Positions 55,168 to 64,000 of a stretch of DNA of 64,000 bases are shown piece after piece. The stretch is from positions 62,001 to 126,000 of the forward strand of contig JANCYU010000025.1 of the NCBI GenBank assembly GCA_026122205.1, given 5' to 3'. Positions within the stretch are counted from its first letter, which is position 1. Each line of letters starts with the position of its first letter. The stretch is from Galdieria yellowstonensis. Its lineage: Eukaryota; Rhodophyta; Bangiophyceae; Galdieriales; Galdieriaceae. A program made the position numbers and the translations under genes. The notes under the pieces are model-generated. The model saw only the letters and a list, made by a program, of their open reading frames with translations, did no database searches and had not been told where the DNA came from.

Positions 55168-56295
55168 ATGAACGCAGCCCAAGGCTGGAGTGCCAAAGAG
55201 AGTGTGGAGAGGGACGAACACAAGTTTTTACACAGTTCCAGTGACAAAGGTTCATTGGAAGATAGAGATGAGCAGGCTCAACTACTTGCAGAGTTGGAAG
55301 AACTCGACCGTCAGCGTCGAGAACTGGAAGCTAAGCTCCAACAGGTAGAAACAGTTTCAGAAGAACAAGATGAAGAAGCGCAATTCCGCGAAGCCCGAAC
55401 CGAAAGGTTGAAGCGTTTAAGGACTGCAGAACCAAGAGATAGGAAAATGTTTGGGTTATTAATGGGTACTCTTAAAGCTGCCAAAAAGGAGTTGGCGGAA
55501 ACGGAAACTTCGGAGAAGATGAAACAAAGACAAGAGTTGGAAAAGAGAGCAGCGGAAAGACTAAGCGAAGTAAAGCGTGAAATATTAGATCAACAGGAGA
55601 AGCTCCGTGAAAAACGCAAGCAGTTAAAAGAGGAGTTTAATTTGAGAAAGCAGCTAGCAAAACTTCGTTCCGAAATGAGAAAGGCGGAACACGAGGCAAA
55701 GGTGAAAGAGCGTTTTCTTTGGACAAAAGCTGAACCGAGAATTCGCTGGTGTCCCAGACAAGTTGATCATGAGTTTTTAAAACCGTTGTGGGAAGAAAGT
55801 GCAAGACTGGCACGAGAAGAATATGAAGAGTCTTTGTCTAGGCTGCAGAGAGAAGTTGCACTAGTAGAAGAACAGCTTGCATTGAAACAGGCGGAGAAGA
55901 CGGAAAACGAACCTGTTGTAAAAGATGATCAGAATGTGTCGCATTCAGTAGATGAGGAGCCACGACATTTAGACGAACAGGATCAGTCTCATTCAGAAAA
56001 CATGGTTGTAGATAAGGTCGACAATAAGGAAGACGCCGTGGAAGTATCGGAAACTGAGAAACCAACAGAAGAAGAAACTGCTTCATCCCAAGCTTTGAAT
56101 GAAGTAGAGAAGAATGATAATGATGAGGAAGCGCAACGAAACGACGACCAACGACTTTTGGAAAGAGAAGATTTGTCCAAACTTACTGTAAAGGAATTGA
56201 GGGCAGAGTTGCAGAGAAGAGGAGTAGATGAGAAACGTGTAAAACTGAAAAAGGATCTTATAGACTTGTTAGAATCGACTTTAAAAAACCAGTAA
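55168..56295 (+). CDS. PNN: Pinin-like protein with C-terminal SAP domain
   Basis: Single exon, 375 residues. The core PRDRKMFGLLMGTLKAAKKE, a long charged coiled coil and FLWTKAEPRIRWCPRQVDHE match the pinin/SDK/MemA domain of splicing-associated proteins that join the exon-junction (ASAP/PSAP) complexes. A Glu-rich linker leads to LTVKELRAELQRRGVDEKRV then LKKDLIDLLES, a SAP motif for nucleic-acid binding. Animal pinin has an RS tail instead of a SAP motif. In ASAP/PSAP complexes the SAP domain is normally carried by Acinus, so this may combine roles (inference). Confidence 0.85.
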   Translation: MNAAQGWSAKESVERDEHKFLHSSSDKGSLEDRDEQAQLLAELEELDRQRRELEAKLQQVETVSEEQDEEAQFREARTERLKRLRTAEPRDRKMFGLLMGTLKAAKKELAETETSEKMKQRQELEKRAAERLSEVKREILDQQEKLREKRKQLKEEFNLRKQLAKLRSEMRKAEHEAKVKERFLWTKAEPRIRWCPRQVDHEFLKPLWEESARLAREEYEESLSRLQREVALVEEQLALKQAEKTENEPVVKDDQNVSHSVDEEPRHLDEQDQSHSENMVVDKVDNKEDAVEVSETEKPTEEETASSQALNEVEKNDNDEEAQRNDDQRLLEREDLSKLTVKELRAELQRRGVDEKRVKLKKDLIDLLESTLKNQ

Positions 56296-56400
56296 AGGAG
56301 CTACGTAATTTCCTTTTTATCATGGGCGTCGAAGGACGAGGGAAGGACAGCTGTCTTTCTGTGACAAGTCCATTTGTCACGACCGTGTGGAGGTTTTCCC

Positions 56401-59400
56401 ATGTCGCGTGGATTTTCTGGACCACAAAAGGAAAATTCTCACGCCACTCGATTTGGCTGGGTCCATTTTGTCCTGCTCTATGTGGGGATTGGAGTGGTCG
56501 TCATAATGGCAGCTACCTCTGTGGAGACGCCGACGTATACTGGTAAACATGACGAAGCCTGGAACAGGAACTCTAGAGAAAGCTCTTCTGGGGCACATAG
56601 TGCTCCTTGGTCTCACAGAGGTTCTCACTCTTCAACCTCAGAAGAAGCTGCTGCAACTAGTTTCACCAGCGTACGTACCCATAACAAGCTTTTAAGCAAC
56701 CCAAAGGCGATATGGTTGAAACTTATCGACTTGTACTTTTCGTCTTCCTTTCGAATAGCTTTACGAGGAACGATAGGTTATTTTATTTTATCTTTGTTCG
56801 TATTTGTAGCGCCAATGTACAACGACACTTATGGACCGCTTGCAATTGAAATGTATTTACTTATTGTAACATTTGGGTTGGATGAACTTCATTTCGGATT
56901 TATTTCCCAAGGAGCTGTTCAGTCGACGACTTCTTTGGTTATGGCAGCGGGATTAGGAGCGCTTGGAGCCTATGCAGGAGAAAAGAGTTACGGTATCACA
57001 CTAGCGGTTGCTATTGTTGTGACTTTTTTGTTTACACTGTTGCATGCGGACACAAGAATAGCTTTTATTTCCAGTATGGGCGAAATGTTCTTTATGTTTA
57101 ACTTGTTGGACAGTCGTGCGAGAGGAGATAAGTTTATCTTACAGTATTTTTATGATACCCTTATTGGGGCGGCTCTGAGTCACGCAATATCTTTGTTTAC
57201 TGGAATTGTTATTTTTCCTTGTTTGGCAAAGAGTGAGATGAGGAGGAATATCAAGAAGTGTTTGCAGTTGGCAGGAACAGCTCTTACAGAGACTGCATCT
57301 TTTGCGCTAGAGCCTCGAGTACAATTTATGGAACCGTTTGTTCAATTTAATGGAGGAACGCAATCTGATCCAACTTCGGCCTCTGTAAACAAGTTAGCAA
57401 GCATACCAGAAAACAGTACTTTGGCTTTTTCAGAGGGAACCGAGAATAACAAAGAAGAAGTTTCCAAGCAAACAGTCATGAAGAGTGTTGATCCATATAC
57501 GACGGGTTGGCTCGATAAGATTCCATGGGATACATATCTTTTGGAGAGAATGGTGGATGGTAAGGCGATTGATGAAGCCTCCTCTGCTTTGGCAAGAGCC
57601 AGAAAGATGCTAAGTGTTATTGCTTATGAGCCAAATCTTTGGAGGCCTTTCCATAATGAGTCAACAAAGCGCTGGGGTTCACTTATAGACGCTCTCGATG
57701 AAATGTTGCGTACTATTCGTGGTTTGCAGTCAGTGGTTGATGGCGAACGAAGAAGATATCGTGCAGAGACATTGGAACAATGGCAAGCTATGTTACCTGG
57801 CCTCAAAGAGCATTTTGCGACTTTGGCAACTATGTGTATGAAGATGAGTCAAGTTATCAATGAGTTAAAGTGTGGAAGACCGACAGACTGGAAAGTATAC
57901 CTTAAGAAGAAATGGCTCGCTTTTCTTGGGTGTTTTTCAAATAGAAAGAGTAGTTCTGTTGTCGACGATGCCGGAACCACCGAAGCAAAGCAGCGCTATA
58001 TCATCGATACTTTGCAGTCTAGGCTATTTAGTTGGTCTTCTATATTGCAAAAATTCCGGTTCAGTATACAAGAAGCCTATAAGGAGTGTTTTGAAAAGTA
58101 TCAGTCTCCTGTTTTAGAGCAACAAGACGCACCCATCTTTGTTGGTATGTTAACTATGGAATGGGGTCCACTCTTGTTTGTAGTTACTTCCTCAAAGGTG
58201 TTGCAAGATACCATCGGAGCTGTTCAAGATGAGATTATATATTTGGCGAACGAGGAAACGAAGAGTTCCTGGAGTAACTTTGCACGTAACTGTTTCGGCT
58301 GGATACCGGTATGCTTCATGATGTTTGAACAATACTGGAAGGTGATTCGCAACTTTCCTTTAACTTGGAGGGCTTGGGTTGCCTTGATTTATACAGCAGA
58401 ATTTCAGTTTTGTTTGAAGAAATGGATGGGCGAAGTTGTCCTACTTATAGTTCTTCTTATATCGCCTATTCACAAACTATTGTCAAAGTACGATGGTACT
58501 TGGATGTGGATGTCTTATATTTTGTATATTGCTCCAACTGTGGAAGGAACACTTTTTGGTGGTTTGTTAACTATAACAGGTGTCGGTATTGGTGCTGGAA
58601 TAAGTTTCATTCTGACATACTTTCACTATCCAGCTCGAAATCCTTATATACTCGATACCTATTTAACGCTGGCAACGGCAATAACCGTGTTCAATGTGAA
58701 CAACCCATTTTCTTTGAGTTTTGTGACGTTTTGTTTCTCATCTTATGTTATCGTATTATATCAATATAGTCCCTACGCATACATCACAAATTGGCGTTAT
58801 GCGGTTTCACGTTTTGTGATGATTTCTTTGGGTGCTATTATTGCAGTATTTCTAAATGAATTTATTCTTCCTCATTCAGCCTTGATGGATGCCAGAGAAA
58901 ATTTATCTGCAGCACTTCGGAGAGAAAATACATTACATTCTTGGTACTTGCATAGTTTTGTAAGTGGAAGTTATAAAGAAATGGTTCCTGGGGAACCGCC
59001 CTTGAGTGCAACTAGTCAAAATATCGATGATGAACTCAGTCGTGCAGAAGAATCTGTGAAAAATGAGGAGAATGCAGCGTGGGAAAGAGATGCTACAAAC
59101 AAGGAAGAATGTAATGGCGATGAGAAAACGCAGCACAAAAAAGGAAAAAAGGAGTACGTTGGTAAGATACATACAGTTCCTTTGGATGCATGGAAGAGTG
59201 CAGATGAAGGTGAATGGGCATATGCTCACGTGAGGACGGGAAGAAGACGTGGTTCTTCGCTCACTGAAGCTAGGAGCAGTGTTGAACAACTACAAGGAGT
59301 TTCTAGTCACACTTCAGTGGTTTCAGAACCAACACATAGCGATGATTATCCAAGCGATGCAGTTGAGACGCACATGAATGGCACGTCGGAGCACAAGACG

Positions 59401-61476
59401 GAAAACACAGACGAAGAGACACAGCAGAAGTCTTACGAATATCATCAACAACAAGAAAACGACATTAAGTTAAGTGATAGACGTCCTGAGAGTATTTCTT
59501 CGGTGAAGGACAGAAAGCAGACAGTTGCCAAGTCACACAAAGTTGTGAACAACGAAGTAGAAGTCAGAAGGCTCTTGGAAGACACGAAAGCAATTTTAAA
59601 CTCGATTCAGAATGGCGTCGGTGCTTCCGTTCATGCGATACCAAATGCTGTTTGGACAGCTCTTTCTCAAGAACAACTGATACTTGATCGACTCAGTGCA
59701 TTTCATAGTGTTTTAGAATATGAACCTATTTTGGTTGGAAAATTTGAAAATAGTGGCTTGGAAGACTTTCTTACGGAAGCTAGTGAACAAATCAAAGCAA
59801 TCGTTGTAGCTCGGAGGACTTTGGTGGAGATTATGGTTGCATGTCTTATGGATGGCCATCCTTTCCGATCTTTTCAGTTTTTACGTGAGTTTGGTTGGAA
59901 ATCTGCACGTAATACCATAAGTGTGGCGTGGTTCTCAGCAGATTTTGCGAAACGAGTGACTGAAAATACTGCTTCGTTTATCGGAACAAGCGTTGTGGGC
60001 TCTGCTGCAAATGTAGTTGGTCATCATACTTCACACTTCGTGTCCAGTTTAACTGGTAAAAAAATGTGGACAGACAAGTCAGACAAGGAAAGAGAAAACA
60101 AACAAGATTTAGAAAATGGAGACAAGAAGGACGAAACTGGGCAAGATACATCAAAACGCAATAAGGAAATGGAAACATTTGCAAGTTTGATGGCTCTTTC
60201 AGAGCTGAGCCACTTCAAAGATACCACACTTGCAGGAGCTAGTCATGTCCAGAAATTTTTGAAGAATGCCGTTATTTCAGCAGAGAAACAAGTTGTTCAG
60301 GTACCCCGAAGTTTGTACTCATGGATGCGGACAGCAGGTTCTCATGCAGCACATCTGGCGCTTGGTAGAGGAAAGGACTCTCGAGTAGTTGTTGGTCAAT
60401 CACCAGCATCGGACGTACCTGATGAAAACCTTGCGGAAAGCAATGCAAGCGAGAATCTAATTCAGAGCGACCAAACTGCGAGTCAAGTAGAGGACGCGAC
60501 AAGCGAGACTGCTAGACAGGAGCCTGATTTAAGTCTTCCAGTTGACCATGTTTTGGATACTTTGAGTGCTATCTCACCAACGACGCCTTGGAGCTTTTGG
60601 GAGAATTTGGATGGTTCACCGGAACCTTCTCCGGACTTGACAACGCCAGGGACTGAGGAGAGAAGATCCTCGCCGAAACCAAATTCCACTGACTCTGTGA
60701 GAGAAACTGTGAATGGAACAGAAATTAATGTAGACTCCAGTGCTGAAAATAGACAAAGCAGCCGTGAGAATGATTCAGGGTCTTCACTCAGACTTCGTCG
60801 TGTACAGTCGGGCATTTCATCGCGTTCTAAACGCACTTTAGACTCCCCTCGCTCGGATCAGGTCCAAACTTTCTCAGAAAGAGTTACAGAGAAAAGAGAG
60901 AGTGCCGACAAGATTCGAAAAAAGAGAGGCTTTACTAACGTGTTTAGTAAGTTGGAAAAGAGTCTTAGCACTGGTGTCAAACAAGTGGGTACTACTGGAG
61001 GCAGTATGTTTTATTCCGTAGTACATACCATCTTAGAAGGAGACTCTGCTGAGGAACCTCCTGTTATTGTCAACTTGAAGGATGCCTGTAAAGCGTTAAG
61101 ACATGCGCAAGGTCAACTGTACATTCAGTATTTGGATTGGGTACAGAAGCATCAGAGAGAAGTTTTATCTTACGAGAACCAAAGCAATATGGTCGCCAAC
61201 ACAGCAACGTTTGAAAGCGACCCTAGATTCCAAAGTGCGGACGACTTGTTACAATGGTATGCACTTTTCTTCGCAGCATTCTATGTTTTGGATGGTTTCC
61301 AACAAATGTGCCGGTCACTTATCGATGCTGTCCATCAGGACATTGAAGTGTTGCGCGAAGAGCATCGCATAGCTGTTGAAAAACAAGTTCAAAGGAAGAA
61401 GTCAAAGGACCTTGAGAGTATTCGGAGACGGAGACGAAGGAAGCGAAAAAAAACTGAACATCCAGCTTCCCAGTAG
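56401..61476 (+). CDS. Large FUSC/aromatic-acid-exporter-like membrane protein
   Basis: Single exon, 1691 residues from the ATG at 56401. Two membrane modules are visible. The first, residues about 110-275, has helices such as FRIALRGTIGYFILSLFVFV and the block ITLAVAIVVTFLFTLLHAD. The second, residues about 665-825, spans WMGEVVLLIVLLISPIHKLL, GTLFGGLLTITGVGIGAGIS and ISLGAIIAVFLNEFILP. Each is followed by a long charged region with helical segments (e.g. VDGERRRYRAETLEQWQAML). This is the layout of the FUSC/ArAE and fungal BRE4-like families, thought to export aromatic acids or drugs. The C-terminal about 860 residues are cytoplasmic, Ser/Glu/Lys-rich and end in a basic cluster. Substrate is unknown. 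Confidence 0.72.
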   Translation: MSRGFSGPQKENSHATRFGWVHFVLLYVGIGVVVIMAATSVETPTYTGKHDEAWNRNSRESSSGAHSAPWSHRGSHSSTSEEAAATSFTSVRTHNKLLSNPKAIWLKLIDLYFSSSFRIALRGTIGYFILSLFVFVAPMYNDTYGPLAIEMYLLIVTFGLDELHFGFISQGAVQSTTSLVMAAGLGALGAYAGEKSYGITLAVAIVVTFLFTLLHADTRIAFISSMGEMFFMFNLLDSRARGDKFILQYFYDTLIGAALSHAISLFTGIVIFPCLAKSEMRRNIKKCLQLAGTALTETASFALEPRVQFMEPFVQFNGGTQSDPTSASVNKLASIPENSTLAFSEGTENNKEEVSKQTVMKSVDPYTTGWLDKIPWDTYLLERMVDGKAIDEASSALARARKMLSVIAYEPNLWRPFHNESTKRWGSLIDALDEMLRTIRGLQSVVDGERRRYRAETLEQWQAMLPGLKEHFATLATMCMKMSQVINELKCGRPTDWKVYLKKKWLAFLGCFSNRKSSSVVDDAGTTEAKQRYIIDTLQSRLFSWSSILQKFRFSIQEAYKECFEKYQSPVLEQQDAPIFVGMLTMEWGPLLFVVTSSKVLQDTIGAVQDEIIYLANEETKSSWSNFARNCFGWIPVCFMMFEQYWKVIRNFPLTWRAWVALIYTAEFQFCLKKWMGEVVLLIVLLISPIHKLLSKYDGTWMWMSYILYIAPTVEGTLFGGLLTITGVGIGAGISFILTYFHYPARNPYILDTYLTLATAITVFNVNNPFSLSFVTFCFSSYVIVLYQYSPYAYITNWRYAVSRFVMISLGAIIAVFLNEFILPHSALMDARENLSAALRRENTLHSWYLHSFVSGSYKEMVPGEPPLSATSQNIDDELSRAEESVKNEENAAWERDATNKEECNGDEKTQHKKGKKEYVGKIHTVPLDAWKSADEGEWAYAHVRTGRRRGSSLTEARSSVEQLQGVSSHTSVVSEPTHSDDYPSDAVETHMNGTSEHKTENTDEETQQKSYEYHQQQENDIKLSDRRPESISSVKDRKQTVAKSHKVVNNEVEVRRLLEDTKAILNSIQNGVGASVHAIPNAVWTALSQEQLILDRLSAFHSVLEYEPILVGKFENSGLEDFLTEASEQIKAIVVARRTLVEIMVACLMDGHPFRSFQFLREFGWKSARNTISVAWFSADFAKRVTENTASFIGTSVVGSAANVVGHHTSHFVSSLTGKKMWTDKSDKERENKQDLENGDKKDETGQDTSKRNKEMETFASLMALSELSHFKDTTLAGASHVQKFLKNAVISAEKQVVQVPRSLYSWMRTAGSHAAHLALGRGKDSRVVVGQSPASDVPDENLAESNASENLIQSDQTASQVEDATSETARQEPDLSLPVDHVLDTLSAISPTTPWSFWENLDGSPEPSPDLTTPGTEERRSSPKPNSTDSVRETVNGTEINVDSSAENRQSSRENDSGSSLRLRRVQSGISSRSKRTLDSPRSDQVQTFSERVTEKRESADKIRKKRGFTNVFSKLEKSLSTGVKQVGTTGGSMFYSVVHTILEGDSAEEPPVIVNLKDACKALRHAQGQLYIQYLDWVQKHQREVLSYENQSNMVANTATFESDPRFQSADDLLQWYALFFAAFYVLDGFQQMCRSLIDAVHQDIEVLREEHRIAVEKQVQRKKSKDLESIRRRRRRKRKKTEHPASQ

Positions 61477-61699
61477 TTGGGTTGGTAACCATTTGTAGAA
61501 GTTAGCCAACTCTGTACCATACATCGCCATGCACACACGTCTTTCTACCTGTTCGACGGGACAATAAAAGAGACGTTTTTAAATGGGCGGGCAAATTAAT
61601 TTCTGAGAAGAGAGGAAATTAATTTTTGGCGGGTTTATTTTTTTTAATTGATTGTTTCTTTGGAACGTCGTTACTCTGTTTTACTACACAAGTGTTCTT

Positions 61700-64000
61700 A
61701 TGGATGAGGGAGGTGAAGAGCCACATCAGAAACCTGGAGTCGAGTCCGCAAAAGGGCTCGCTTACTACATATCAACAAATCAAAGGAGCCATTTGTTGCC
61801 ACAGTTTGCGAGTCTTTTGAAAGTCTTCAACAAAGCTAGCGCGTTGAGCCGCAAAAAGGTGTTGGATACTGGCGTATTTTTCCGCAAACAAACAGAGGAA
61901 AGAAAAGGAACAACAGAAGAAAACAATCAAGATATACGGCAGCGTTTCTTCCAAGTGTATGAGCGATTCTGTTCCGAGTTTCAACTGGATCGAGGTCCTC
62001 TAGAAAGGGAGTCAAACAGCACCATACAACAAAACTCTACAGATTGTGTCCAAAATGAGTCTCAAGATACTTCATCGTTGTGTCCTGGTTGCCGTAAATC
62101 TTTTCGCACGAGGCTCGGTCTGGAAATTCATCAACGAACTTGTCAGAGTATGAGTGAAGAAGTTTGTGAGCCCAAAGAGAAAATTTCCACAGATAAAATG
62201 AGCTGCACGTGGTGTGGTGTGCAATGCGATACTCCTTTTGCTTTGGTCATTCATCAGCAGAAATGTAAGAGACTTTCAGGAACAACTGGTTCTGAGGATT
62301 CCTCTTCTCTTTCAGACACTGCAAAGACTAAGGAAGATGGCAGTTTGCAACCGGAGAAAATGTTTTATTGCGGAGTCTGTAGGGAGCCTGCTGGGAAGGA
62401 TTTCAGAGAGTTGAAAAAACATCAGCTGTTTTGTTCCAAAGGGCGAAAGCAATCTTATCAAAGCTCGGGTTCTCAGTCACAGAACAACAGTAGCCATCAT
62501 CATGTTGCTGTTCAGGAATCTTCCAAGAGCAATAGCAAAGAAAAGAGTAACGCTGCAGCTATCCAAAACACCGGATATTCAGATTCAGATTACCATAATT
62601 GTGAGTATTGTGGTCTGCTTTGTAGGACACTTCTTGGTTTGAGTGTTCATCAGAGAAAATGTGAAGAAAAACGCCGCAAGTTGATCGAGCTATATGGCCC
62701 TGGGGCTTTGAATGAAGTTCATACTTGTGAATTTTGTGGAAAGCAATGTGTGTCACTGTATGGTCTTCGTATTCATCAAAGAAAATGTCTTAGACATAAC
62801 CCGATGCCATGTGCTGAAAATGACCAACCTGGAGCTAAAAGACCTCGATCCACTCATCAAACTGAGAAACCACACATGCCAGATGCAATTTCGAAGAAGC
62901 CTGTGGAGAATGAAACTAAGAAGTGTCAGTTGTCTTGCGCTTTGTGTCCTTCAGCGGCTGCGACGAGTGGAAACTTTGATGATTTCGTTGGTCCATTTAC
63001 GAATACTATTGGAAGGCCTGGTAAAACCTCTCTTTATGTCCACGTCGAATGTGCTCTATGGGCTCCTGAAGTATACCAAGATAGGGTTACTAAAGAACTA
63101 TGCCAAGTATATGATGCCTATCGTCGTTCACGCAAAAAGGTATGGATAAATGAGTTATGTCTTTTGTTATTTATGTTCATGGTATGTAGATATGTGATTA
63201 TTGTGGAGAATATGGAGCTCCTGTGCCCTGTCTTCATAAGGGATGTAAAAGGTCGTATCATTATTGTTGTTTGACAAAGGCGAACTGTTCCATGGATAGT
63301 ACAAGATTTGAAGCTTTTTGTAACTATCATTCTCCAAAGAATGGAAGCTCGTTGAATGGCATTTCTGTTGAAAATAATATCCGTTTCTCAGGTTCATACG
63401 AGGAAACCCAGTCTTATAAATCGCAAATGTCTGTTGAACAGAAGGAAGTTTGTGAAGTTATATTTTCCAGAAGACTCAAGTGTATTTCTTCCATCGTCTA
63501 CTCCGAAAAGTTACCTCATCAGTTTGTTGTTCCTTGGAGAGGTCGCAATTGTCTCCTTTTGGAACAAGTTGCCACGAGTAACGAACAGCTACTTTTGTTC
63601 ACGTGGTCTAAATTTGAGGCAAATGTCAAATCCAGTCCTCTCCTATCTGGAAACGAGAGCTTTTTCTTGCATAGATACCTTGGAAGGTACATGAAGAAAG
63701 CGAGTTGGAACATGCAGTTGCATGCACTCGTTTCTTCTGCTCAAACCAATATGCATTGCGAAGTGAATTGGTTTGAAAGGAGAAAGACACCGAACTCTGG
63801 TGTGTTACGAGACCGACGCAAATGTAGCAAATTGCGACGTTTTTGTTGGATGATGGAAGATGAAGCTTCGAATGAAATGTCATTTGGTTTTTCTCAACAC
63901 AATAATCAGTTGAAGCGTGTTGAACAGAGCGGATGTGAAGAATTTGAACAAGAGAAGGTATCAAAGGAAGACCGTCCGCGTCTAAAGTTAGAATCTCGAA
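61700..64000 (+). CDS. Five C2HC zinc fingers + extended PHD finger, chromatin-type protein (3' end outside window)
   Basis: Exons 61700-63139 and 63190 to the edge (50-bp intron); the frame is still open at base 64000. Five fingers of the form C-x2-C-x12/13-H-x3-C occur between 62081 and 62788, e.g. CPGCRKSFRTRLGLEIHQRT ending in C, and CEFCGKQCVSLYGLRIHQRK ending in C. They are followed by an extended PHD module: CALCPSAAATSGNF, then HVECALWAPEVYQD, CDYCGEYGAPVPCLHKGC and YHYCCL...CNYH. ePHDs occur in BRPF, JADE, KMT2 and related histone readers. The residues after it match no known domain. Start is the ATG at 61700. Confidence 0.8.

Overview
The window is nuclear DNA from a compact, gene-dense eukaryote. 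About 35 protein genes occupy 64 kb on both strands. Most are interrupted by very short spliceosomal introns, usually 45-62 bp with GT donors and mostly YAG acceptors; I placed them by joining conserved protein segments across in-frame gaps. The nearly uniform tiny introns, moderate A+T content, short intergenic spaces, a CCT-domain regulator, an SSXT/GIF-type regulator, a bestrophin-like anion channel and a fused DHFR-thymidylate synthase all suggest a unicellular member of the Archaeplastida. A cyanidiophycean red alga such as Galdieria is my best guess; this is inference, not proof. Several genes begin or end outside the longest single-frame ORFs, so the coordinates below are spliced models.

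Left part (1-16 kb): a partial mRNA capping enzyme leaves the window on the left and is divergent from a small mitoribosomal mS38-like gene. An unusual SSXT + MYB fusion is divergent from TAF1. Then come ARL8, the mitochondrial processing peptidase alpha subunit, DCAF13/Sof1, SPATA20 and CCT5.

Middle (16-33 kb): two large unrecognised genes converge and overlap in their coding ends. They are followed by NAD kinase, a low-complexity orphan, a long A+T-rich spacer, a bestrophin-like channel, an INTS11-like nuclease, a PHO80-type cyclin, the RtcB tRNA ligase, a SANT-like small protein and a poorly resolved pair of tandem small genes.

Right part (33-64 kb): a CCT-domain protein; EBP sterol isomerase whose stop codon overlaps the start of the DHX37 helicase; alanyl-tRNA synthetase; TMCO1; a 12-exon MBOAT acyltransferase; a WW-domain protein; a long-chain acyl-CoA synthetase; a TDRD3/RMI1-like OB-fold protein with an RG tail; RFC4; DHFR-TS; an aspartic protease with a Cys-rich tail; pinin with a SAP domain; a 1691-residue FUSC-type membrane protein; and a partial gene with five C2HC fingers plus an extended PHD finger.

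The genes are mostly housekeeping (transcription, rRNA processing, translation, replication, lipid metabolism) and do not form a pathway cluster. No transposon, CRISPR array or convincing tRNA or rRNA gene was seen. The points most worth a second look are the SSXT-MYB fusion with its splice-sensitive DNA-binding helix, the overlapping coding regions, the INTS11-like protein lacking a catalytic His, and the C2HC-ePHD protein.
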